A stretch of DNA of 64,000 nt from Streptomyces sp. C10-9-1. GTDB taxonomy: Bacteria; Actinomycetota; Actinomycetes; Streptomycetales; Streptomycetaceae. The stretch spans positions 124,001 through 188,000 of the forward strand of contig NZ_JANHKP010000014.1 in NCBI RefSeq assembly GCF_024497955.1. Reading direction: 5' to 3'. The notes beneath the pieces were generated by a model that made no database searches, had not been told where the DNA came from, and worked only from the letters and a program-made list of their open reading frames with translations. Shown here piece after piece: positions 53,386-62,578 of this stretch (its first letter is position 1; every line of letters starts with the position of its first letter). The translations under genes were made by a program, and so were the position numbers.

Positions 53386-56300
53386 ATGGGTGGGGTGAGT
53401 GAGCACGCCGCGTACCTGCGCTTCCCGCATCTGCACGACGACGTGGTCTGCTTCGCCACCGAGGACGACCTGTGGGTCGCCCCGCTGGCGGAGGAGGGGC
53501 GGCGGCCCGGCCGGGCCTGGCGGCTCACGGTGGACCGCACCCGGGTGGGCCACCCCCGCTTCTCCCCCGACGGGACCCGGATCGCGTTCACCAGCTGGCG
53601 CAGCCTGGACCCGGAGGTCCACCTGGTGCCCGTCGACGGCGGTCCGGCCCGGCGGCTCAGCTACTGGGGCTCGACCGACACCCGCGTCTGCGGCTGGACC
53701 CCCGACGGGCAGATCCTCGCCGTCTCCTCCCACAACCAGCCCTTCTCGTACTTCTCCTGGGCCTACAGCCTCCCGGTGGACGGCTCCCCGGGCAGACGCC
53801 TGCCCTGGGGGCCGGTCTCCGACATCGCCATGGCCGACGCGGTCCGGGCCCCGGCGCCGGAGGGCGAGGGCGTCGACCGCCGCACGCTGCTGCTGACCGG
53901 CAAACCGCCCCACGAGCCCGCCGCCTGGAAGCGCTACCGCGGCGGGGCCACCGGACGGCTGTGGCTGCACGGCGGACGCCTGCTGCCCGACCTGGAGGGA
54001 CACCTCGACTGCCCGATGTTCGTCCGGGGTCCCGGCGCCGCCACCTGGGCGCCGGAGAGCGGCGGCCGGATCGCCTTCCTCTCCGACCACGAGGGCGTCG
54101 GCAACCTCTACTCGTGCCGTCCCGACGGCACGGACCTGCGCCGCCACACCGACCACGACGCCTTCTACGCCCGGCACGCCTCCAGCGACGGCCGCCGGAT
54201 CGTCTACCAGTGCGCGGGCGACCTGTGGGCGGTCGACGCCCTCACCCCGGACTCGGTGCCGCGCCGGCTGGAGATCCGCCTCGGCGGGCCGCGCACGGGC
54301 CGCCGCACGTACCAGGTGCCGGCCGCCGGGCACCTGGACGCGCTCTCCGTGGACGAGACCGGCCGGGCCAGCGCCGTCGGCGTACGCGGCAGCCTCTACT
54401 GGCTCACCCACCGCGACGGCCCCGCCCGCACCATCGCCGACACCCCCGGGGTGCGGGTGCGCCACCCGCAGATGCTCGGCAGCGGCGGCCAGGTCGCCTA
54501 CATCACCGACGCCGAGGGCGAGGACGCCGTCGAGATCGCCTACCTCCCCCGGGCCAGCGGGGACCGCCCGCCGCGCCGACTGGCCCACGGGGCGCTCGGC
54601 CGCGTCCTGGAGGCCGTCCCCGACCCCGAGGGCGAGCGGATCGCCGTCGCCTCGCACGACGGGCGGCTGCTGCTGGTCGACACGGCCGAGGACGGCGAGG
54701 GCGAGGTCACCGAGCTCACCCGCTCCCTCAACGGCCCCGTCCGCGACCTGGCCTTCTCCCCCGACGGCAGCTGGCTCACCTGGTCCCACCCGGGCATCGG
54801 CCGCTCACTGCGCCAGATCAGGATGGCCCGCATCGCCGACCGGGCGGTCGTGGACGTCACCAACGGCCGCTTCGAGGACGAGAACCCGGTCTTCACCAGC
54901 GACGGCCGCTTCCTCGCCTTCCTGTCCTGGCGCGGCTTCGACCCCGTCTACGACGTGCACACCGGCGACCTGTCCTTCCCGCTGGGCTGCCGGCCCTACC
55001 TGGTGCCGCTCTCCTCCGCCACCCCCTCCCCCTTCGCCCTCACCCCCGAGGGGCGTCCGGCCGCGGGCGGGCTCGACCCGCTCCAGGGCACCGGCGACGG
55101 CACAGTGATGGTGGAGACGGAGGGCCTGGAGAGCCGCGTCGTCCCCTTCCCCGTGGCCGCCTCCAAGTACTCGGCCCTCCACCCGGTGAGCGGCGGCGGC
55201 CTGGTCTGGCTGCGCTGGCCCATCTCCGGCGCACTGGGCGAGACCTTCGCGAACCCGGCCGACACCTCGGGCCGCCCGACCCTGGAGCACTTCGACCTGT
55301 CCAAGGCGCGCCGGAGCGAACTCGTCGACCATCTCGACTGGTTCGCGGTCAGCGGCGACGGCACCCGGCTCGTCGTCGTCGACGAGGGCGAGCTGCGCGC
55401 GGTGCCCGCCACGGAGGCCGGCGACGGGGACTCCACGGTCTACCTGGACATGCGCCGCATCCTGCACGAGGTCGAGCCGGCGGCGGAGTGGCGCCAGGCG
55501 TACCGGGAGGCGGGGCGGCTCATCCGCGCGCTGTTCTGGGAGCCCGGCATGTGCGGGATCGACTGGGACGGCGTGCTGGAGCAGTACCGGCCGCTGGTGG
55601 AGCGGGTCGCCTCGCCGGACGAGTTCGCCGACCTGCTCCGCGAGGTGCTGGGCGAGCTGGGCACCTCCCACGCCTACGTGACCCCCGCGCGGCGCAACGA
55701 GGGGCCGCCCCACTACCAGCGCGCCATGGGCCTGCTGGGCGCCAACCTCGTCTGCCGGGAGGGGCGGTGGGTGGTCAGGCGGATCCTGCCGGGCGACTCC
55801 TCCGACTCCAAGGCGCGCTCCCCGCTGGCGGGTACCGGCATCCGGGAGGGCGCGGTCCTCACCCATGTGGACGGCCGGCCGGTCGACCCGGTGGCCGGGC
55901 CGTACCCGATGCTCTCGGCGGCCGGGGGCACCACGGTCGAGCTGGCCTTCCTGCCCGCCGAGGAGGACGAGGAGATCCCGGTGGAGACCGCGGCGGAGGC
56001 CCTCGCGGCGGCCTCGGCGCCCGCCGAGCGGCGCGCCGGGGGGCGCACCCGGCGGGTGGCGGTGGTGCCGCTGGTGGACGAGCGCCCGCTGCGCTACCAG
56101 GACTGGGTGGCCAAACGGCGCGAGGTGGTGCGGCAGTTGAGCGGGGGCGCCTGCGGCTATCTGCACATCCCGGACATGGGCGGCTCGGGCTGGGCCCAGT
56201 TCAACCGCGACCTGCGCCTGGAGATGTCCCGCCCGGCCCTCATCGTGGACGTGCGCGGCAACGCGGGCGGCCACATCAGCGAGCTGGTGGTCGAGAAGCT

Positions 56301-56775
56301 CACCCGCAGGATCCTCGGCTGGGACCTCACGCGCGACGCGCAGCCCGTCAGCTACGCCTCCAACGCCCCGCGCGGACCCGTGGTGGCCATCGCGGACGAG
56401 GCCACGTCCTCCGACGGCGACATGATCACCGCGGCGTTCCGGCTGCTGGGACTCGGCCCCGTGGTGGGCACCCGGACCTGGGGCGGGGTCGTGGGGATGA
56501 CGGGCCGCCACCGGCTGATCGACGGCACGGTCATCACCGTGCCGATGAACGCCGCCTGGTTCGACGCCTACGGGTGGTCGGTCGAGAACCACGGAGTGGA
56601 GCCCGACGTGCACGCCCTGCGCACCCCGCTGGACTGGGCGGAGGGCCGGCACACGGACATGGACGACGCCATCCGCCTGGCCCTCGACCTGCTGGAGTCC
56701 TCACCGGCGGCGGAGCCCCCGGACTACTCCTCCGTACCGGACCTGCGCAGGCCACCGCTGCCGCCCAGGGGGTGA
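53386..56775 (+). CDS. tricorn-like S41 family protease
   Basis: 1129 residues. The N-terminal ~650 residues form WD/TolB-like propeller repeats (FSPDGTRIAFTSWRSLDPEV, FSPDGSWLTWSHPG, FTSDGRFLAFLSWRGFDPVY). Then come the tricorn C1 helical domain, a PDZ domain (LAGTGIREGAVLTHVDGRPVD), and the S41 core with H762 in GTSHAYV, nucleophile S1009 in TSSDGDMI, oxyanion VDVRGNAGG, and the late Glu in ENHGVEPDV. This is the full tricorn peptidase plan; the enzyme degrades peptides released by other proteases in the cytosol. No signal peptide. ATG 53386 chosen; GTG 53395 is an alternative. Confidence 0.93.
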   Translation: MGGVSEHAAYLRFPHLHDDVVCFATEDDLWVAPLAEEGRRPGRAWRLTVDRTRVGHPRFSPDGTRIAFTSWRSLDPEVHLVPVDGGPARRLSYWGSTDTRVCGWTPDGQILAVSSHNQPFSYFSWAYSLPVDGSPGRRLPWGPVSDIAMADAVRAPAPEGEGVDRRTLLLTGKPPHEPAAWKRYRGGATGRLWLHGGRLLPDLEGHLDCPMFVRGPGAATWAPESGGRIAFLSDHEGVGNLYSCRPDGTDLRRHTDHDAFYARHASSDGRRIVYQCAGDLWAVDALTPDSVPRRLEIRLGGPRTGRRTYQVPAAGHLDALSVDETGRASAVGVRGSLYWLTHRDGPARTIADTPGVRVRHPQMLGSGGQVAYITDAEGEDAVEIAYLPRASGDRPPRRLAHGALGRVLEAVPDPEGERIAVASHDGRLLLVDTAEDGEGEVTELTRSLNGPVRDLAFSPDGSWLTWSHPGIGRSLRQIRMARIADRAVVDVTNGRFEDENPVFTSDGRFLAFLSWRGFDPVYDVHTGDLSFPLGCRPYLVPLSSATPSPFALTPEGRPAAGGLDPLQGTGDGTVMVETEGLESRVVPFPVAASKYSALHPVSGGGLVWLRWPISGALGETFANPADTSGRPTLEHFDLSKARRSELVDHLDWFAVSGDGTRLVVVDEGELRAVPATEAGDGDSTVYLDMRRILHEVEPAAEWRQAYREAGRLIRALFWEPGMCGIDWDGVLEQYRPLVERVASPDEFADLLREVLGELGTSHAYVTPARRNEGPPHYQRAMGLLGANLVCREGRWVVRRILPGDSSDSKARSPLAGTGIREGAVLTHVDGRPVDPVAGPYPMLSAAGGTTVELAFLPAEEDEEIPVETAAEALAAASAPAERRAGGRTRRVAVVPLVDERPLRYQDWVAKRREVVRQLSGGACGYLHIPDMGGSGWAQFNRDLRLEMSRPALIVDVRGNAGGHISELVVEKLTRRILGWDLTRDAQPVSYASNAPRGPVVAIADEATSSDGDMITAAFRLLGLGPVVGTRTWGGVVGMTGRHRLIDGTVITVPMNAAWFDAYGWSVENHGVEPDVHALRTPLDWAEGRHTDMDDAIRLALDLLESSPAAEPPDYSSVPDLRRPPLPPRG

Positions 56776-56836
56776 GGCGCCCGGCCGGCGGGGCCGGGCA
56801 CCCGGCGCGCCGCCGGGCACGCCGGGCCCGCCGCCC

Positions 56837-57718
56837 TCAGCGGCGCGGGGCGCGGCCCTTCTCGTCGGCCGCTCCCCCGGCTCCCACCAGCCCCCTGGTG
56901 ACGCCCTCCAGCCGGGGGGCGAAGCGGCGCATCTCGCGCTGCCCCACGGTGGCGATCAGCCCCGGCAGGTAGCCGCGCACCGACTGCATGCCCCGCAGCC
57001 ACCACTGGGCGTACACATGGGCGGAGCGCCGCTCGATGCCGGCCACGATCCGGTCCACCGCCGGGCCGAGGGGATAGGTCCGGTTCGAGGGCCAGGGCAG
57101 CCGCGAGCGCAGCTCGGCCATCACCTCGTCCTGGTCGGCGCCGCGGACCATGTCGGTGTCCGTCCAGGACAGATAGCCGACGCCGACCCGCACGCCCCGG
57201 TAGCCGACCTCGGCCCGCAGGCTGTGCGCGAAGGCCTCCACGCCCGACTTGGACGCGCAGTAGGCGGACATCATCGGGGCCGGGGTGAGGGCGGCCAGCG
57301 AGGCGATCTGCAGGAAGTAGCCGCGGCTCTCGACGAGCACGGGCAGGAAGGCCCGGCCGGTCACCGCGCTGCCGACGAGGTTCACCTCGATCACCCGGCG
57401 CCAGGCCACCGGGTCGGAGTCCAGGAACGGACCGCCCGCCGCCACACCGGCGTTGGCGACCACGATGTCGACCTTGCCGAAGCGCTCCTTCACCTCCTGC
57501 GCCACCCGGGCCATGGCCTCGTGGTCGGTCACGTCGGCGTGCCAGTGGTCGCAGTCGGTGTGCAGCAGCCCGGCGACCCTCTTGAGTTCGTCCGGTTCGA
57601 GGCCGACGAGGGCCACCCTGGCGCCGCGTGCCGACAGCTTGCGCGCCAGCAGCTCGCCGACGCCGCGTGCGGCGCCGGTGACGACGGCGACCTGCCCTTC
57701 GAGACTCCGCCTGCTCAT
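56837..57718 (-). CDS. SDR-family oxidoreductase (mymA-operon Rv3085 type)
   Basis: 293 residues. VVTGAARGVGELLARKL (cofactor loop), VANAGVAAGGPF (NAG), IASLAALTPAPMMSAYCASKSGVEAF (Ser-Tyr-Lys). The C-terminal extension (YAQWWLRGMQSVRGYLPGLIATVGQREMRRF) suggests membrane or lipid contact. Its start overlaps the hydrolase stop (ATGA), making it the third gene of the monooxygenase operon. Confidence 0.88.
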   Translation of the reverse strand: MSRRSLEGQVAVVTGAARGVGELLARKLSARGARVALVGLEPDELKRVAGLLHTDCDHWHADVTDHEAMARVAQEVKERFGKVDIVVANAGVAAGGPFLDSDPVAWRRVIEVNLVGSAVTGRAFLPVLVESRGYFLQIASLAALTPAPMMSAYCASKSGVEAFAHSLRAEVGYRGVRVGVGYLSWTDTDMVRGADQDEVMAELRSRLPWPSNRTYPLGPAVDRIVAGIERRSAHVYAQWWLRGMQSVRGYLPGLIATVGQREMRRFAPRLEGVTRGLVGAGGAADEKGRAPRR

Positions 57719-58623
57719 GCGGCCTCCTCCTTCGTGCTGCCGTGGGTGTCGACGAGTTCGCGGATCTTCGCGGTGACCGCCTCGGGCGCCTCGACGGGCG
57801 TCATGTGCCCCGTGCCCGCGAGTTCCACCAGCTCCACGCAGCGCGGCAGGTCGAGGGCGAGCCGCTTGGCGTGCACCAGGGGGGTGAGCCGGTCGGCGGT
57901 GCCCGCGACCACGACGGCCGGCACGTCGAGCGCCCGTACCCCCTTGTCGAGGTCCAGCCCGGCCAGCACCTCGGACCAGGCGACCCGGGCGTCCCGGGGG
58001 CAGGCGTGGACGATCCGGGCGCAGGCGTCGACGCGTTCGGGCGGGGACGCGGGCCCCATCGTGGCGTACTTGAGGATCCGCCGGGACACGGGGGTGACCG
58101 GCCCCAGGGGCGCCCGGGCACCGAGGACCGCGCGGGTGAGCCTGCTGCGCAGCCGGCCCGGGCGGAGCGGGACGACGCGGGCCTCGTCGGTGAGCCGGGC
58201 GCTGCCGGTGCTGCACAGCAGCACGGCGGCGGCGCGGGCCCGGAAGGCCGGCCGGTCGGCCGCGGCCATGATCGTCATACCGCCCATGGAGTGGCCCGCC
58301 AGGACGGCCCGCTCCCCCGGGGCCAGCGCGGTCGAGAGCACCGCCTCCAGATCGTCGGCGAGGCGGTCGGTGCCGGCCGGGCCGAGGGGGCTGCGGCCGT
58401 GGCCGCGCTGGTCGTAGGCGATGACGCGGTGGTCGCCGGCGAGGGCGCGGATCTGGGCGTCCCAGAAGCGGGTGGAGCAGGTCCACCCGTGGGCGAGCAC
58501 GACGGCGGGCGCGTCATCGGGCCCGTGGACCTCCACATGGATGCGTGAGCCGTCGGCCGAGGCGGCGGTGAGCTCCCGGTCCGCGACCGGCGGGGCCCCG
58601 GCGCCCCGGGTCAGGCGGCTCAT
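57715..58623 (-). CDS. alpha/beta hydrolase
   Basis: 302 residues. VVLAHGWTCSTRFWDAQI (oxyanion HGW), YDQRGHGRSPL, nucleophile in VLAGHSMGGMTIMAAA (G-x-S-x-G), VVAGTADRLTPL (Asp) and GTGHMTPVEAPEAV (His): a complete catalytic triad. Overlaps by ATGA with both neighbours and corresponds in position to the lipase/esterase (lipR) of the mycobacterial mymA operon. Confidence 0.9.
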   Translation of the reverse strand: MSRLTRGAGAPPVADRELTAASADGSRIHVEVHGPDDAPAVVLAHGWTCSTRFWDAQIRALAGDHRVIAYDQRGHGRSPLGPAGTDRLADDLEAVLSTALAPGERAVLAGHSMGGMTIMAAADRPAFRARAAAVLLCSTGSARLTDEARVVPLRPGRLRSRLTRAVLGARAPLGPVTPVSRRILKYATMGPASPPERVDACARIVHACPRDARVAWSEVLAGLDLDKGVRALDVPAVVVAGTADRLTPLVHAKRLALDLPRCVELVELAGTGHMTPVEAPEAVTAKIRELVDTHGSTKEEAA

Positions 58624-60179
58624 GCGGCCGCCTCCGCACCCCGGCCGGACTTCTTCGCGGCACCGTCCGCGCCCGGGAGCGCCCCGGCCGGGAGGGGGTC
58701 CCTGCGGACCCGGAGGACCTCGTACTCGGCCAGGTCCACGCGGCGGGTGGCGTTGCGGAACTCGGTGGTGGTGCCCGGCCAGACGGTGGTGTTGCGCCCG
58801 GCGGAGTCCAGGTACCAGCTGGTGCAGCCGCCGGTGTTCCACACCGTGCGCCTCATCCGCTCCTGCACCCTGCGGTTCCAGCCGTGGACCGCGGACGGGC
58901 GGGCGCAGAGCACGCTGCCCTCGCCGAGCACGTCGAGCTGGCGCAGGTAGTCGGCCATGTAGTTCAGCTGCGACTCGATCATGAGGATCATGGAGGAGTT
59001 CCCGAGGCCCGTGTTGGGGCCGATGATCGTCATCCAGTTGGGGAAGCCCGCGGCGGTGGCGCCGCGCAGCGCCTCCATCCCGTCCTTCCACGCCTCGGCC
59101 AGGGTGATCCCCTCGGCGCCGACGACGCGCTCGGCGATCGGCATGTCGGTGACGTGGAAGCCGGTGCCGAAGACGATCGCGTCGACCTCGGCCTCGGTGC
59201 CGTCCGCGGCGACGACGGTCGAGCCGCGGACCTCCTTCAGCCCGGAGGCGACCACGTCCACGTTGGGCTGTGCGAGCGCCGGGTAGTAGGTGCTGGAGAG
59301 CAGGATCCGCTTGCACCCGATGCGGTAGGACGGGGTGAGCCGGGCGCGCAGGGCGGGATCCTTGATCGCCTTGGCCATGTTGGCCTTGGCCAGGCGCTCG
59401 ACGAGGCCCAGCTCCTCGGGCCGCTTGGTGAACGCCTGCACCTGGAGTTCGCGGATGCCCCACAGCAGACCCCGGCGGGCGGCTCCGGTGAACGGGAGCT
59501 GCCGGTGGATCCAGCGCTCGGCGGCGGAGATCCTGCGGTCCACCCGCGGCATGACCCACGGGGGCGTCCGCTGGAACAGCGTCAGGCGCCCGACCTCGGG
59601 CTGGATGGCGGGCACGATCTGGATCGCGGAGGCACCCGTGCCGACCACGGCGACCCGCTTCCCGGCCAGGTCGTAGTCGTGGTCCCAGCGGGCGGAGTGG
59701 AAGACCTTGCCCTCGAAGCCGTCGAGGCCGGGGATGTCCGGTGTCTTGGGGTCGGAGAGCGGCCCGGTCGCGGAGACGACCACGTCCGCGGTGAAGCGGC
59801 CGCGCGAGGTCTCGATCACCCAGCGGCCCTGTGCGGCGTCCCAGGCGGCCTTCAGCACCTCGTGGCCGAGGCGCAGGTGGGGCCGGAGTCCGAAGGTGTC
59901 GGTGACGTGCTCCAGGTAGGCCCGGATGTGCTCCTGCCCGGAGAAGGTCCTCGGCCAGTCCGGGTTGGGGGCGAAGGAGAACGAGTAGAGGTGGGAGGGG
60001 ACGTCGCAGGCGCACCCCGGGTAGCTGTTGTCCCGCCAGGTGCCGCCGACCGACTCGGCCCGCTCCAGCACGACGAAGTCCGTGACCCCCTCGCGGCGCA
60101 GCCGGACCGCGGCGCCCAAGCCGCCGAATCCGGATCCGATCACCGCCACGCGTACCTGCTCGTGCTGCTGCTCCGTCAT
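58620..60179 (-). CDS. flavin-containing (Baeyer-Villiger type) monooxygenase
   Basis: 519 residues. FAD loop VAVIGSGFGGLGAAVRL near residue 11-27. Fingerprint F155-x-G157-x3-H161-x3-W165-D166 is the type I BVMO signature. The second dinucleotide loop is VAVVGTGASAIQ (~177-188), and GTGFHVTD lies further on. Uses NADPH and O2 to oxygenate ketones or aliphatic substrates. First gene of a coupled three-gene operon (monooxygenase-hydrolase-SDR). ATG 60179 has AGGAGG upstream, and an 18-nt palindrome precedes it by about 60 nt. Confidence 0.93.
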   Translation of the reverse strand: MTEQQHEQVRVAVIGSGFGGLGAAVRLRREGVTDFVVLERAESVGGTWRDNSYPGCACDVPSHLYSFSFAPNPDWPRTFSGQEHIRAYLEHVTDTFGLRPHLRLGHEVLKAAWDAAQGRWVIETSRGRFTADVVVSATGPLSDPKTPDIPGLDGFEGKVFHSARWDHDYDLAGKRVAVVGTGASAIQIVPAIQPEVGRLTLFQRTPPWVMPRVDRRISAAERWIHRQLPFTGAARRGLLWGIRELQVQAFTKRPEELGLVERLAKANMAKAIKDPALRARLTPSYRIGCKRILLSSTYYPALAQPNVDVVASGLKEVRGSTVVAADGTEAEVDAIVFGTGFHVTDMPIAERVVGAEGITLAEAWKDGMEALRGATAAGFPNWMTIIGPNTGLGNSSMILMIESQLNYMADYLRQLDVLGEGSVLCARPSAVHGWNRRVQERMRRTVWNTGGCTSWYLDSAGRNTTVWPGTTTEFRNATRRVDLAEYEVLRVRRDPLPAGALPGADGAAKKSGRGAEAAA

Positions 60180-60236
60180 ACCGCCGCCTCCTGCTGAAAC
60201 CGCCGGACGTCCGTGTCTCCGCCCCCGGGGGAACGC

Positions 60237-60254
60237 TGCCAGTGTTCACTGGCA
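60237..60254. promoter_or_regulatory. operator-like palindrome TGCCAGTG-TT-CACTGGCA
   Basis: Perfect 8-bp arms around TT lie between the monooxygenase operon and the divergent MerR gene. Likely the regulator's site. Confidence 0.65.
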
Positions 60255-60340
60255 TGGTTGGGAGGGTAGAGCAGCGGCATACCGAGCGGTAGGGGTCCGG
60301 CCCGACAAGTTACCGGCGGTACGCCTGACGGGGCTGCCCT

Positions 60341-60346
60341 TAGGCT
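60341..60346 (+). promoter_or_regulatory. candidate -10 box (TAGGCT) of the merR gene, leaderless arrangement
   Basis: TAGGCT, then TCCCGT, then the GTG start; no SD. Confidence 0.5.
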
Positions 60347-60352
60347 TCCCGT

Positions 60353-61012
60353 GTGACCGGAGCGCGCGAGTACCGCATGGAGGAATTGGCCAGGGAGGCC
60401 GGCATCACGGTGCGCACCCTGCGCTTCTACCGTGAGCGCGGGCTCATCGACCCCCCGCGCCGCGAGGGGCGCATCGCCTGGTACGACGAGCACCACCTCG
60501 CCCGGCTGCGCACGATCGCCGCCCTGCTGGAGCGCGGTCACACGCTCAACGGCATCGCCGACCTCGCCACCGCGTTCGAGAGCGGACGGGACGTGGGCGA
60601 GGCCCTCGGCCTGGTCGAACCGACCGAGGAGACCCCGGTCCGCCTCACCCCCGAGGCCCTGGCCGACTACTTCGAGGGGCAGGTCACCCCGGAGAACCTG
60701 GCGAACGCGCTCAGGCTCGGCTACCTCGCGGTCGACGGGGACGAGATCGTCCACATCAGCCGGCGGCTGCTCGACGTCTCCGCCGCCCTCGTCCGCGAGG
60801 GCATCCCGCTCGCCGACGTCCTGGAGGCCGGACGCCGGGTGCGGGAGCACGCCGACGCCCTCGCCGCGCTCTTCCTCGACCTCCTGGGCTCCCACGGCGG
60901 CACCGGCACGGCCGATCCCGAGCGGCTGCGCCCCCTGGCCAAGAGCGTGGTGGACGCCGAACTGTCGATGGCGATGGACCGCAGGCTGCACGGCGAGCGG
61001 CCGGGGCAGTAG
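60353..61012 (+). CDS. MerR-family transcriptional regulator
   Basis: 219 residues. YRMEELAREAGITVRTLRFYRERGLIDPPRREGRIAWYDEHHLARLRTIAALLERGHTLNGIADL is the MerR winged HTH. There is no Cys-rich metal site; the C-terminal ~130 residues are a helical effector domain that I cannot classify. Divergent from the monooxygenase operon, which it probably controls through the palindrome at 60237-60254. GTG 60353 appears leaderless. Confidence 0.9.
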   Translation: MTGAREYRMEELAREAGITVRTLRFYRERGLIDPPRREGRIAWYDEHHLARLRTIAALLERGHTLNGIADLATAFESGRDVGEALGLVEPTEETPVRLTPEALADYFEGQVTPENLANALRLGYLAVDGDEIVHISRRLLDVSAALVREGIPLADVLEAGRRVREHADALAALFLDLLGSHGGTGTADPERLRPLAKSVVDAELSMAMDRRLHGERPGQ

Positions 61013-61097
61013 GGCGCGCCCGGGGAGGGCCGGTCCGCCGGGCCTCCCCGGGGCCCGGGATGCGCCGCCCGCCGCAGCCCCGAGCGGCCGGGCCGCC

Positions 61098-61895
61098 TCA
61101 GACGCCGTAGACCGCGGTCACCGGCGCATGGTCGCTCCAGCGCTCCCCGTGCGTGGCGGCCCGCTCCACCCACGCCTTCACCGCACGGTCCGCGAGCCCC
61201 GGCGTGGCCACCTGGAGGTCGATGCGCCAGCCCGAGTCGTTGTCGAAGGCCCGGCCCCGGTAGGACCACCAGGAGTAGGGGCCCTCCTGTCCCGGGTGGA
61301 GGGCGCGCACCACGTCGACGTAGCCGGCCTCCTCGTAGACCCGGGAGAGCCACTCGCGCTCCTCCGGCAGGAATCCCGCGTTCTTCCGGTTGGCCCGCCA
61401 GTTCTTCAGGTCGGCCTCGCGGTGCGCGATGTTCCAGTCGCCGCAGACCACGACCTCGCGCCCGTCGGCGGCCGCCCGTTCCCTCAGCTCCTTGAGGTAG
61501 GGCAGGAACTCGGCCAGGAAGCGCATCTTCTCGTCCTGCTTCCCGGTGCCCGCCTCACCCGAGGGCAGGTACAGGCTGGCGACCGTCACGCCCGGCAGGT
61601 CGGCCTCCGCATAGCGGCCGGAGCCGTCGAACTCGGAGGACCCGAAACCGACGCGGACCCGGTCCGGCTCCCGTCGCGTGAGGATCGCCACACCCGCGCG
61701 CCCCTTGGCCGCGGCCGGGGCGAAGAGGGTGAACCAGCCCTCGGGGCTGCGCACCCCGGCGGGCAGCTGGTCCTCCTCGGCGCGCACCTCCTGGAGGCAG
61801 ACCACGTCCGCGGAGGTCCCCGCGAGCCACGGCAGGAAGCCCTTCCGGGCGGCGGCGCGCAGGCCGTTCACGTTGACGGAGGAAACGGTGAGCAT
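61098..61895 (-). CDS. xth: exodeoxyribonuclease III
   Basis: 265 residues. VSSVNVNGLRAAARKG, LQEVRAEEDQLP (metal Glu), YLPSGEAGTGKQDEKMRFL (replacing GxKxxxK forms), GDWNIAHREADLKNW, WRIDLQVATPGLAD and SDHAPV make a complete Exo III/AP endonuclease set. It repairs abasic sites. ATG 61895 lies 6 nt after TAGGGT with no SD, so probably leaderless. Confidence 0.95.
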   Translation of the reverse strand: MLTVSSVNVNGLRAAARKGFLPWLAGTSADVVCLQEVRAEEDQLPAGVRSPEGWFTLFAPAAAKGRAGVAILTRREPDRVRVGFGSSEFDGSGRYAEADLPGVTVASLYLPSGEAGTGKQDEKMRFLAEFLPYLKELRERAAADGREVVVCGDWNIAHREADLKNWRANRKNAGFLPEEREWLSRVYEEAGYVDVVRALHPGQEGPYSWWSYRGRAFDNDSGWRIDLQVATPGLADRAVKAWVERAATHGERWSDHAPVTAVYGV

Positions 61896-61901
61896 TGCTG
61901 C

Positions 61902-61907
61902 ACCCTA
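61902..61907 (-). promoter_or_regulatory. candidate -10 box (TAGGGT) of xth, leaderless arrangement
   Basis: TAGGGT, then GCAGCA, then ATG. Confidence 0.5.
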
Positions 61908-61993
61908 CCGAGCCCGACCGGTCCGGCGGAGGGAGGGAACGGCGGAGCGGGCCGGGCAGGGCACCGCGGGTAGGACCCCCTCTCGCCTGCCCG

Positions 61994-61999
61994 TACGCT
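61994..61999 (+). promoter_or_regulatory. candidate -10 box (TACGCT) of the GNAT gene, leaderless arrangement
   Basis: TACGCT, then seven bases (TTTCACC), then ATG; no SD. Confidence 0.45.
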
Positions 62000-62006
62000 T
62001 TTCACC

Positions 62007-62486
62007 ATGCAGCTTCGAGCCATGGCCTTCGACCACCCCGACGCGGTGAAGCTCAACGACCGGGTACAGCTTGAGTACGTCGAGCGCTACGGGGACGGTG
62101 AAGGCGACGTCACCCCCCTCGCCCCCTCGATGTTCGCCCCGCCGAGCGGCCTGTACCTGATCGCCTACGACGGCGACCGCCCGGTGGCGACCGGCGGCTG
62201 GCGGTCGCAGGACGCCAACCCGCTGGGCTACGCGGACGGCGACGCGGAGCTGAAGCGCATGTACGTCATACCCGAGGCGCGCGGCCTGGGCCTGGCCCGC
62301 CGCATCCTGGCGGCCCTCGAAGCCGACGCGCGCGAGGCAGGGCGCGTCCGGATGGTGCTGGAGACCGGCGACATGCAGCCCGAGGCGCTGGCCCTCTACG
62401 CCTCCAGCGGCTACCTGGCGTGCGGGAAGTTCGGCCACTACCGGGAGTACGACAGCAGCCGCTGCATGGCCAAGCCCCTCTCCTGA
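62007..62486 (+). CDS. GNAT-family N-acetyltransferase
   Basis: 159 residues. LYLIAYDGDRPVATGGWRSQ (beta-4), LKRMYVIPEARGLGLARRILAALE with the acetyl-CoA loop (R/Q-x-x-G-x-G/A form: EARGLGLA) and MVLETGDMQPEALALYASSGY are GNAT motifs. Acceptor unknown. Divergent from xth. Confidence 0.92.
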   Translation: MQLRAMAFDHPDAVKLNDRVQLEYVERYGDGEGDVTPLAPSMFAPPSGLYLIAYDGDRPVATGGWRSQDANPLGYADGDAELKRMYVIPEARGLGLARRILAALEADAREAGRVRMVLETGDMQPEALALYASSGYLACGKFGHYREYDSSRCMAKPLS

Positions 62487-62578
62487 CCCGGGGCCGGCCC
62501 CCCGTCCCCCGCTTCGCCCGGGCGGCGCCGTCCGGGCCCTCGGGCCCGCCCCGGGCGGCCCGCCCGCCGAGGAGGTCC

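Noticed and set aside
53472..56972. Second long plus-strand frame over the tricorn-like gene, and a similar one at 2271-3950 over the symporter
   Set aside because: Arg/Pro/Gly-rich alternate-frame translations with no motifs; the tricorn and symporter frames contain intact domains.
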